Assembly: GCA_002794785.1 (NCBI GenBank)
Contig: NBBA01000027.1
Span: forward strand, 62,001-126,000
Source of the DNA: Coniferiporia sulphurascens
Taxonomy: Eukaryota > Basidiomycota > Agaricomycetes > Hymenochaetales > Hymenochaetaceae
Reading direction: 5' to 3'
DNA length: 64,000 bases
Both the position numbers and the translations under genes were made by a program. Below are positions 55,245 through 64,000 of this stretch, piece after piece. Each line of letters begins with the position of its first letter. Position 1 is the first letter of the stretch. Under the pieces are notes generated by a model. That model did not search any database and was not told the origin of the DNA. It worked only from the letters and a program-made list of their open reading frames with translations.

Positions 55245-56568
55245 GGCCAGAATTAAAGGGCACCCTTGCAGGACCCCACTACACATGCACCTTCCTCGTG
55301 ACATAGATGCCCAACCAGTAGGACTTATACCTGACACGCTGTCCTCTATGGCACGCTGGATTGGGAAGGGCATGCCATGCCAGGGAGAGATTCCAAGTGG
55401 GGGTCGTGGCGCCATAGGCACTACCCCACCCATTGGGTGCCCTCCCTACCCTACACATTCCCCCCTTTACCCCACTTTCCACTGTAGAGTGCCGCTAGTT
55501 TCTGGGAATCAACTTAAGTATGCAATAGGACTTACTCCTATGCACACCCATGCCAGATTTAGTGCTCTGGAGCCAGTGGAGGGAACTATCCCCCACTGCT
55601 ACAGCTTGCTCCATATTGGAGGGGTTTCCTAGGCCCCCCTGGAGTTTCCTGTTCCCCGGCACACGCTTCAGAGCCCCGAAGGGGAATACTCAGGCACAAG
55701 GCCCGCTTCTGGATCTGCAATGTACTGGAGTTGATGTGTTGCCCTCGCTTGGACCCCAATGCTTGTTACAGCCGCCAGGGAGTCCACTCAGACTAACCAC
55801 CTCTCAAGGGGTACCAGCATCCTTCCCACTTCGATGGGAGAGGGCCAGCTACCAGGGACTTCCCGCGAATGCTAGGTGAGCCCCAGTGTTATCCCCCAAG
55901 AGGCCCATGGTGGCCTGTCGCTTTTGTGTCAGCTGGTTCTTACCACAATGCCATGTGTTAAGAAGCCCCTATCTCCTTATATCAGCTAGTGACATCATCA
56001 GAGACCCTTTTGGGATTTGGGGTGGCGGTTTTTATGGTTTGTCATGCCAGGGACAATGTGGCCCCAGGATTTTAAGTCCCGACCCAAAGGTCAGATCCGA
56101 GTCTCCCCGAACCCGAGGTCTCCCAACCGAAGCTGACCGCTGAAGGGCAGAGGGTTACCCCCCCCCCGCACAGGTGTGGGGACGTTAACGTCATGTCCCC
56201 CCCCTAACTAGCAGGTGTATGCCCCTTGTGCTGCCCAAGGGCAGACCAGTGAGCACGCCATCCTCGAGAAGGTCAGCGCAGACGTGAGAGAGGATCATCC
56301 TCACTGAGTCTCCCCCCCCCAAGAGGACGTTAACGACAGGTCCTTGTGCCAGCCGGCGAATGCAAGCGCCCATTTCCTGCCATCCAACAACGCTGTTACA
56401 GCGCCTTGGCAACCAGCCAGCTGCCCTCCCTATAAGGGTGGGCAGTCGGAGAGCCTTCTCTCATGTTGCCCCAGTAGTATACCAGAGCGAGACATGGGTT
56501 GCTGCGACTGACCAGAGACGACCCCAGAGTGAAGGTGAGATGGTGGTGGTAAGAGGACAAGAAGGATG
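55081..56568 (-). mobile_element. W4: W unit fused to a LINE-B 3' UTR, antisense
   Basis: Minus strand: the leader CATCCTTCTTGTCC is at 56568 and the W region runs to TTAATTCTGGCC (55245). LINE-B 3' UTR (TTTTGGATTCCCC onward) follows to 55081. The LINE joining point lies after the ORF2 stop, so this copy carries no ORF2 codons. The W region has two GTTAACGTCC motifs and no convincing ORF. It lacks hairpin and tail because it ends at palindrome 2. Confidence 0.8.
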
Positions 56569-56806
56569 GCCCACCTTTCTCCTCATCCATCTGGGTGAAG
56601 GTGCCATCTCGCCATTTAAGCGAGGGGATGGGGGTGGGTCGGTTGCCGAGGCTGTGTTTGGCCCAGTTCCAGATGTTGGAGGTGTCTGCTTCTGCTGCCT
56701 GGTCAGTGTAGAACTGCCATTTGGCCGTCCTAACGCCCCTCTTGAAGGTGCGTCAAGCTGAGGATCACTGGAGGGGGGTGGTGGCTGTCTGAATGGCGGA
56801 AAGGAG
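56569..56806 (-). pseudogene. LINE ORF2 linker/RT N-terminal fragment (antisense)
   Basis: Minus strand encodes R-T-A-K-W-Q-F-Y, A-D-T-S-N-I-W-N-W-A-K, R-P-T-P-I-P-S-L-K and F-T-Q-M-D-E-E-K-G. It could be the continuation of the mosaic antisense LINE left at 36103, with part of the ORF2 missing between. It ends head-to-head against plus-strand ORF1 sequence. Confidence 0.7.
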
Positions 56807-56987
56807 GCAGGGCCTAGGCCATGGGACCAAGGGCTGCCATGCCCAACCTTGCTGCGCTGAATGTGTGGGTGCCCACCTGACCCGCAATCACCGCAAATCA
56901 TGCACCCACTGTGCTACTGATGCAGTGCCTGAAGGCGACACATGTCCCCACCCCCGCCTCTGCAACAACTGCAAGGGCAACCACCCA
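56807..56987 (+). pseudogene. LINE ORF1 zinc-knuckle fragment
   Basis: Encodes Q-G-L-G-H-G-T-K-G-C, C-A-E-C-V-G-A-H-L-T-R-N-H and C-N-N-C-K-G-N-H, close to LINE-B. It is cut by the W5 leader at 56988. Confidence 0.78.
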
Positions 56988-57035
56988 CATCCTTCTTGTC
57001 CTCTTACCACCACCATCTTGGTTCTGCAACTGGGG

Positions 57036-57400
57036 GTTTTTTTTTTTTTTTTTTTTTAAATTTATTATTCCTACTGAGCTACACAATACACCTGTGGCCC
57101 TGTAGGGGCCGCCTGTAAACTACCTAACTACCGAGGCGCCTGTCATTACTCATTGAGTGAAACTGGGTGGGGTGCGTGCCTCCCAAGGGAGGCCTAGTGG
57201 GCTTACGCACCCTATTAAGGAGAAGGGGAGAAAGAGAGAGGGAGGCATACATATCACGACTAATTTTGACCAAACCAAGTGAAAACGAGATCAGGAAAAG
57301 ACAGTCCCTTAGAAGAGGAAAGGAGTGGCTGCAGGTGCCATAGAAGAAACCGATGGGGGATCCGAAGGGCAATCAAGAGTCAGAGGGAAATGGTGGGAGC
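57036..57400 (-). mobile_element. LINE-C2, short 3' fragment, antisense
   Basis: Antisense LINE-C 3' UTR of about 365 bp with a T18 run (tail) at 57037. Flanking GCAACTGGGG occurs at 57026-57035 and 57401-57410 (10 bp, perfect). 5'-truncated just before the ORF2 stop. Confidence 0.85.
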
Positions 57401-57575
57401 GCAACTGGGGTCAGCTGGGGGGAAGTCGCAGCTACCCGACCTTGTCTGGACTCTCTGGGACTGGGCATCATACGAGAGAAGGTTCCGACTCACCCTGGTG
57501 TGCTGGGGTTGGTCATCAGTCGCTGTAATGCAGTGGGGAATGGGCATGGAGCTCGCCAGCGGTCTTGGCAACCCC

Positions 57576-58240
57576 CCCCCTCCAACATTCCTCTGCCTGA
57601 TGCACCTTCAAAAGGGGCATTAGGACAGCCAAACGGCAGTTCTACGCCGATCAGGCAGCGGAAGCAGATGCCTCCAACATCTGGAACTGGGCCAAGTGAG
57701 GCCTCAGCAACCGACCTACCCCCATCCCCTCGCTCAAACAGCAAGACGGCTCCTTCACCCAGATGAATGATGAGAAAGGTGAGCTCTTCCAAGAAACCTT
57801 CTTCATGCCCCCCCCTCCATGGACAGCGGCCGACATCCTGCCACCACCAATCCAACCAGCTGCCCTGCCCATCCTCCTTTCGGAGCTCACAGGGGCACTG
57901 GCTGGTACATCCAACTTGTCAGCTCTGGGCCTCTTGGGAATAGGCTACCACCCCCTGAAATGGGTGGTGGATGCCTACCCCGATGAGATACTTACACTCT
58001 TCAATGACTGTCTGTGCTTGGGGCACCACCCTGAGTGCTGGCGGGCGGCAAAAGTTGTAATGCTCAGGAAGCCAAATGAGAAGGACCCCTTCTCACCACG
58101 TTCATACAGGCCCATCACCCTTAGGAGACCCTAGGGAAACTCCTCAAAAAGATTATAGCTAACCGGCTCCAGTTCCTTGCCAACATGTGGGGCTGGTTGC
58201 CACCTAACCAGTATGGGGGGCGCCAAGGCCACTCAGTCTA

Positions 58241-58284
<44 letters not shown>

Positions 58285-60118
58285 CTGCAGTATTACATAA
58301 TTACAAGCTGCCCCCCAAAGGGGGGGCCCTAACTACATAACAACGGAGGCGCCCATCATCGCACAATGCACAAAACTGGGCGGGGGCCCTGCTCCCTGAA
58401 GGGTGCCAAGGTGGGAAGGGCCCCTATTAGAAAAGAGGAGAAGAAGGAAAGAGGAATACATATCACTATGACAAAACCAAGCGGGTGAGGGCAGGTAATA
58501 GGGGTAACTTAGAATTGGAAAGGGAGGGCGAGAGTGCCAGCCGGGACATATGAGGAAGAGTCCGAAAGGCAGTCACTGAGTAGAGGAAAAGGGGGGAAGT
58601 GCACCTGAGAGCTCCAAGAGAGCCGGGTCTGGGTCCTGGGGTTGGGGTCCAAGCATATGACTCATGTATTCCCTAAGGAGGTCCAAGTCCATATCTTTGT
58701 CGGTAGGGTGCCCCTCTAAGTCCATCATGGCAAAGGCTAGGTGGATGGTGGCAGAGGTGTGGTCGGATAGGCGGTTCAAGTGCCCTGTCAATTTCAACCA
58801 GCGGCGCAGAACCTGGAGAGGCCACTCGGTCTATGACACTGCCCAACACCTTCTACAGATTGCGGAGCATGCCCACTCAGAGGGCCTTGTCTGTTCGATC
58901 CTAGCAGTTGACATTCAGGGCTTCTTCGACTTGGTACACCCCCAACTCCTCCACCAACAACTGTTGGATTTTGGTTGCACACCAGATATGGCCGACTGGT
59001 GTTTATCCTTCATGATGGACTGGCAGGTCACTGTTGCCTTTGACAGCACCACCCTCCCAACTGCCCCCAAACCCGACTTCGGCACCCCACAAGGATCGCC
59101 AGTCTCTCCCATCCTGTCAACAATATTCACTGGGGTGGTCCTCCGGCACTTTCACCAAGCTGGCACCACCGCCCTGGCATACGTTGATGACCACTTACTC
59201 ATATGTGTAGGTCCCTCAGTGGCATCCAACTGCCACACTCTTGCCTGCGCCTACCAACAACTCGACACCCTTTTCGGCACCATCAGTCTCAACATCGAAG
59301 CAGCCAAGATGGAGTGCCTCCACTTCCACCCCCCTCGGCGACACACTGGCTATGACGGCTGGGACACTGCTGGCATCCAGGTCAACCCCAACACCCTGAT
59401 CCGCCCTTCAATCCCCCTCCAGTGGTTGGGGATATGGTGGGACCCAGGCCTTTCCTTCAAGCCCCATGTTGAGTGCATGCGCTCCAAGGGGCTCTCCACC
59501 CTCACCGCACTCCACATTCTTGGTAACACACAACACGGCATCTTGGCCCTCCTCCTCCGCCACCTATACACCTCCTGCATCCACTCTGTCCTGTCATGGG
59601 GAGCACCGGTTTGGTACCATGGCCGCCGCCAAAAAACACTGGTAAACCGCCTCCAGGCCGTCCAAAACACGGCCTGTTGCTGGATTCTTGGCGTCTTCAA
59701 AGGCGCCTCCCCCTATTCCACTAATTTTCTTTGCTCCATTCCCCCTCTCTCTTTCTATTTTGAGTATATAAAGACCACCCACTCCCTGCATCTGTGGCGC
59801 ACCCCCCACTCCATTGGCTGGAAATTATTCAAAAACATAGCTAATAGACCTTTCTCCCTTTCTCTGCAGGTCCGAGCCCCTCGGGTTCAACAGTTCCCTG
59901 CATACACACATCCCCCATGGACGGATCCTCTGGCCTTCATGCAGGGCTGCGTCTGCTTCACCACCCCTGTCACCCCGGTTAGCGCCAACACCCGAAAATC
60001 ATTCATAACTGCCGTGTGCCAACTAGGCCTCACCCCCCACGTCCAAGTATTCACCGATGGCTCCCGCATTGACAATAAGTCGGGCTCAGCCATCTGTGCC
60101 ATGCTTGGCCACACCTGA
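57576..60118 (+). pseudogene. LINE-B6 ORF2 (linker, RT, start of RNase H)
   Basis: The linker frame has a TGA at 57698-57700 (CGA to TGA, same codon as 28468 in B1). The frame then runs from 57763 through K-P-N-E-K-D-P to a one-base loss near 58122. After LINE-A5 it resumes at 58834: V-D-I-Q-G-F-F-D, G-T-P-Q-G-S-P-V-S-P, A-Y-V-D-D-H, the post-RT region, and RNase H F-T-D-G-S-R to a TGA at 60116-60118 (CGA to TGA, same codon as 33156 in B2). The rest of RNase H is cut by LINE-D1. Confidence 0.83.
58241..58818 (-). mobile_element. LINE-A5, 3' fragment with (ATT)n tail, antisense
   Basis: Flanks are AGGCCACTCAGTCTA (58226-58240) and AGGCCACTCGGTCTA (58819-58833), 15 bp with one transition. The minus strand starts at L-Q-V-L-R-R-W-L-K and includes the ORF2 end at 58573, the 3' UTR, the hairpin and an expanded AAT tail of about 13 units. 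Confidence 0.86.
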
Positions 60119-60148
60119 CTCCAGTCCTGCTGGCTGGAGTCCCCCACC

Positions 60149-63100
60149 TTTTTATTTTTATTTTTATTTTTTTAATTATTATTCCTGCAGTATTACATAA
60201 TTACAAGCTGCCCCCCCAAAGGGGGGGCCCTAACTACATAACAACAGAGATGCCCGTCATCGCACAGCACACAAAACTGGGCAGGGGCCCTGCTCCCCAA
60301 AGGGTGCCAAAGTGTGGAGGGCCCCTATTAGTACAAGAAAGGTGAAGAGGGAGGAATACATATCACTACGTCGATAACAAGTGGGCGAGGGCAGGCAAAA
60401 GAGGTAGCTTAGAATGGAGAAAGGGGAGGTGAGAGCACCGGCCAAGACATACAGTAAGGAGTCTGAAGGGTGGTCACAGATCAGAGAGAAGGGGTGGAAG
60501 CACACCTGAAAGCTCCAAGAGAGCCAGGTCTGAGTCCTGAGTACAGGGTCCGAGCATACGATGCATGTAGTCCTGCAGGAGGTCCAAGTCCATGTCCTTG
60601 TCAGTAGGGTGGCCGTCTAGTTCCATTGCGGCAAAGGCCAGGCAGATGGTACCCATGGTTCTGTCCGAAAGGCGGTTCAAGTGCCCTGTTAGCCTAAGCC
60701 AGTGGCATAGAACTGGAATAAGGTTCTCCTCAGCCCATTCTGAGTGATGGACTGGGAGGGGGGTTTTGGCTGGCCACACACACCAAATCCAGGGTTGGAA
60801 TGTGGTGCACCCACCTAGTATGTGGGCAGTCATCTGCGCTGGCCATGGTGGGTGGTTGTGCCATCTGCAGTGGGAGATCAGGCTGTGCCCGTGCCAGTAG
60901 GCTAAGTCGAAGCTTAGCCAGTAGCCCCCATAGGGACTAGCACAGCAGAGGACCTGCGCAACTGCAGAGAGGTGGTGGTGGGGGTGGTCCACAGAGTGGG
61001 TGAGCAATTTCTGCAGGCGATGGGAGGGGATGCTGTGCACTGCCAGGTATTTGTCAGTGGTGGAGGCCAGGGGGCGGGCCAATGATAGTGTCCACCATTC
61101 AACCAGTGTCTTGGTGGCCACTTCCTTGAGGGCGGAGATGGAGGGCACAAGTTGTGAGGGGGGAGCTCCATGGTGAGTTTCACTTCATCATCAGCCCATT
61201 CATTCCCGGGGACATCCGAGTGACCTGGACACCACATGAAGTGGATGGTGATATCTGGATGTGAGTCAAGAAGCATCTCGACCCCTGCCTTCCAAAGGTG
61301 GAGGAGATGGGCACCTGGCATGGTGGCCCAAGTGTGGAAAAGGTTTAGTGCCGTCAGCAAATCGGACAGAAAGAAGAGGTCCAATGCGACAGGCAGGTGG
61401 GTGCAGAGGCGGTGTGCAGCCCAGCCAGGAGTGGTGGTGAGAGAGAATATTTCTGCATCCGTTGCAGTGGCGCAGGTGGGGGAGGCTAGGTGGCGGGACC
61501 AGAGTCTGGTGAGGCCGTGCATAGCACAGATGGTGGATCCTGAGGCAGTTCCAATGCATGAGCCATCAGTGAAGACCTGGAGGTGGGGGGTGGTGCTGAG
61601 GGCTAGGGCAGCCTTTACGAATTCATCACATGTGTCGCCCATGACTGGGAGGGAGGGGAGGGTGAAGGTGACCCATCTGCCTGTAAAGGCCAGGGGATCC
61701 ATCCATGGGGGATGCGTGTATGCAGGGACAGGTTGTACTTGAGGTACTCGAACCTGCAGAGAAAGGGAAAAAGGTCTATTAGTTACATTGCAGAAGCATT
61801 TGCACCCAATAGAGTGAGGGGTATGCCATAGGTGCAGGGAATGGGATGTTTTTAAATATTTGAAGTAAAAAGAAAGGGGAGGGACTGAGCATAAGAAATT
61901 AGTAGAGAAGGGGGAGGCACCTTTATAGACACCTAGGATCCACCGGCAGGCCGTGTTTTGCACAGACTGGAGGCGGCTGATCAGTGTTTTCTGGTGGTGG
62001 CTGTGATACCACACTGGAGCACCCCATGCTAGGACAGAGCAGATGCAGCTTGTGTATAGACGCCGGAGGAGAAGGGCTGATACTCTGCGTTCAGTGTTGC
62101 CTAAGATGCAGAGGGCAGCAAGGGTGGAGAGTCCCTTGGAGTGCATTCACTTGATGTGGGGCTTAAAGGTCAGGCCTGGGTCCCACCAAATCCCAAGCCA
62201 CCGGAGTGGGCGGGAGGGTCGGATGAGGGTGTTGGGGTCGATTTGAATCCCAGTGGTGTCCCAGCCATGGTAGCCGACTCTGTGCCAAGGTGGATGAAAG
62301 TGGAGTGCCTCTGTTTTGGCAGCTTCGATGTTGAGACTGATGTTGCTGAAGAGGCTGTCGAGTTGGTGATAAGCATCAGCCAGGTGGCAGCAGTTGGATG
62401 CTACTGAGGGGCCAATGCATATGAGTAGGTGATCATCAATGTATGCGAGTGCTGTGGTGCCGGCTTGGTGAAAGTGCCAGAGGACCATGCCTGTGAAAAT
62501 TGTTGATAGGATGGGTGAGATGGGCAATCCTTGGGGGGTGCTGAGGTCGGGTTTTGGGGCAGTTGGGAGGGTGGTGCCATCGAAGGCAACTGCGACCTGC
62601 CTGTCCATCATGAAGGAGAGACACCAATCTGCCAAGTCAGGCAGGCACTGGAGCTCCAGAAGTTGCCAGTGGAGGAGGCAGGGGTGTACTGAGTTGAAGA
62701 AGCCCTGGATGTCGACCACTAGGACTGAGCATACAAGGCCCTTTGCATGGGCACTCTCTGCTATCTGTAGAAGGTGCTGGGCAGCATTGTAGACTGAGTG
62801 TCCTTGACGCCCCCCATACTGGTTAGGTGGCAGCCAGTCCTGCTTGTTGGTGAGGAACTGGAGTCGGTTAGCTATAATCTTTTCGAGGAGTTTCCCTAAG
62901 GTCTCCTTGAGGGTGATGGGCCGGTATGAGCATGGCGAGAAGGGGTCCTTTTTGTTAGGCTTCTGGAGCATAACCACTTTTTCCACTTGCCAGCACTTGG
63001 GGTGGTGCCCCATGCGCAGACAATCGTTGAAAAGCATTAGGATCTTGTCAGGGTAAGCTTCCACCATCCATTTCAGGGGGCAGTAGCCTATTCCCGAGAG

Positions 63101-64000
63101 GCCTGGAGCCAACAAATTGGAGGTATCGGCCAGTGCTCCTGTGAGCTTGGTGAGGAGAAACGGCAGGGCAGCTGGTTGGGGAGGTGGTGGCAGATTTCAG
63201 TCCATTGGCAGGGGGGGGGCATAAAGAAAGTTTTGCGGAAAAGCTCACCTTTCTCATTGTCCGACTGTGTGAAGGTGCCATCGCTCCGCTTGAGGGATGG
63301 GATGGGTGTGGGGCGGGTGCCAAGGCCACATTTGGCCCAGGTCCAGATGTTGGAGGCGTCCACTTCGGCAGCCTGGTTGGCATAGAACTGCCACTTGGCC
63401 GTGCACACTCCACATTTGAAGGCTCAGCGCACTGTCGCACGTTGGAGGGGGGTGGTGGCTGTCGAAATGGCTGTCAGCAGGTTTTTACACATTGGCATCC
63501 ACCATGGGACCTCCATTTTCAATGGTTTTGAGAGGTGGGTGAAGGGTTTGAGGGCTGCAACCATGGTGGTGACCATGGCTTCGGCCTTGTTGTCCAGGGT
63601 GAGGGTGTCTTGGGCCTGGAGGTCGAAGGCGAGATCAAGTAGAGGGAAGGCAATGTCGGTCCACTCCTCCTTGTTGGCTGGTAGAAGCCAGTGGGTCTTG
63701 AGGACCAGAGGTGGAGGCCGAAACGGAATAGACCAGTGCAGGATTGCATGGTCTGACAGTGGGGAAGGGTCGGAGGTAGCCGAGTCCAAGATGGCATTGG
63801 GGTTAATGGAGGGGGGGGCCCAGATCATGTCAATGGGGCACCTTAGGCATTTGCTGTTGGGCCGTGAGTCAGAGTCAGGTAGATGGGCAGGCGCTAGGCT
63901 GTGCCCATGGAAAAAGTCGTCAAGGGGTTGTGCCCTTAACTCCTCTGGCCATGAGGTGGAGAGTTCAGACCATGTGGGGTGGCGACAGTTGAAGTCACCC
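60149..64000 (-). mobile_element. LINE-D1, antisense, runs off the window
   Basis: T-rich (antisense tail) start at 60149, hairpin near 60210, 3' UTR to 60473, ORF2 from 60474 to the window end. The UTR differs from LINE-A and LINE-B in the CCTATTAGTACAAG segment. The 5' part, including the start of ORF2 and all of ORF1, lies outside. It inserted in LINE-B6 RNase H. Confidence 0.85.
60474..64000 (-). pseudogene. LINE-D1 ORF2 (partial): endonuclease end, RT, RNase H
   Basis: Minus strand from 64000: G-D-F-N-C-R-H-P, L-P-D-S-D and S-D-H-A-I-L (endonuclease); linker W-W-M-P; RT with K-P-N-K-K-D-P, Q-Y-G-G-R-Q-G-H-S-V-Y, V-D-I-Q-G-F-F-N, S-T-P-Q-G-L-P and A-Y-I-D-D-H; post-RT region; RNase H F-T-D-G-S, F-L-S-D-L and G-N-E-W-A-D; and the His/Cys terminus to 60474. 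Defects: stop near 63424, a frame change in the G/C run near 63200, stop at 62147-62149 (CGA to TGA), and one frameshift near 61160. RT has Y-I-D-D where the other families have Y-V-D-D. Confidence 0.85.

Larger units (their letters stand above)
56988..60148 (+). mobile_element. W5/LINE-B6: short W start fused to LINE-B ORF2, two nested insertions
   Basis: W sequence at 56988-57035 and 57411-57573 corresponds to only the first ~220 bp of the unit. It then joins LINE-B at the C-rich T-P-L-Q-x-S-S-A linker (57572-57580), with an ACCCC overlap. Inserts are LINE-C2 (57036-57400) and LINE-A5 (58241-58818). The 3' end is lost at the T-rich tail of LINE-D1 near 60149. Here the W breakpoint is internal, unlike W1-W4. 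Confidence 0.75.

Noticed and set aside
58664..60118. 484-residue plus-strand frame starting M-Y-S-L-R-R-S-K
   Set aside because: Its first ~50 residues are antisense of the nested LINE-A5 fragment. Only the part after the target duplication (58834) is genuine LINE-B6 ORF2.

Overview
The window is a solid block of nested retrotransposons. I found no host protein gene, rRNA or intact tRNA gene in 64 kb. The dominant elements are non-LTR retrotransposons (LINEs) with two ORFs. ORF1 has a CCHC zinc-knuckle C-terminus. ORF2 carries an AP-type endonuclease, a reverse transcriptase with a YVDD box, an RNase H and a His/Cys-rich C-terminus. This layout, the GC-rich copies and the absence of long introns fit a filamentous fungus. 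Recurrent CGA-to-TGA stops suggest CpG-methylation decay, which fits a basidiomycete better than an ascomycete with RIP; that assignment is inference. Local labels: LINE-A, -B, -C and -D are four related families told apart by 3' UTR and RNase H sequence; 'W' is a ~1.3 kb non-coding unit; 'tS' is a ~318 bp tRNA-headed unit.

Layout. 1-610: antisense tS/LINE chimera. 611-20001: an antisense LINE (T1) split by W1 (741-2425), by LINE-C (2743-19186, perfect 14-bp TSD) and by a 258-bp solo LTR (19499-19756). LINE-C is itself split by a tS/LINE chimera (3444-4476), a 1465-bp solo LTR (5074-6538) and a 9.3-kb tail-to-tail complex (7678-16957). That complex is W2 (+) facing the nearly full-length LINE-A1 (-) around a 1.73-kb near-perfect palindrome. 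20002-26152: LINE-A fragments, W3 and nested LINE-A4. 26153-36103: LINE-B1, LINE-B2 and antisense LINE-D pieces. 36104-54985: LINE-B3, into which solo LTRs and full-length LINE-B5 inserted; LINE-B5 was in turn hit by LINE-B4 and a solo LTR. 54822-55244: a second palindrome joining LINE-B3 to the antisense chimera W4 (to 56568). 56569-64000: fragments, chimera W5/LINE-B6 with two nested LINE tails, and antisense LINE-D1 running off the window.

How it works together. The LINEs appear to have mobilised the other units. W and tS each end at a fixed 3' point but are fused to LINE 3' regions at different positions and from different LINE families. This is what is expected if the LINE reverse transcriptase jumps from its own RNA to the 3' end of another RNA. 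The Magnaporthe MINE elements (a LINE fused to the 'WEIRD' sequence) are the closest precedent I know. LINE ORF2 appears to be translated by stop-start coupling, since ATGA is conserved at every ORF1/ORF2 boundary. A GC-rich hairpin shortly before the A-rich tail is kept in all families despite sequence change and is a candidate recognition site for the reverse transcriptase. All LINE copies carry stops or frameshifts; none looks fully functional.
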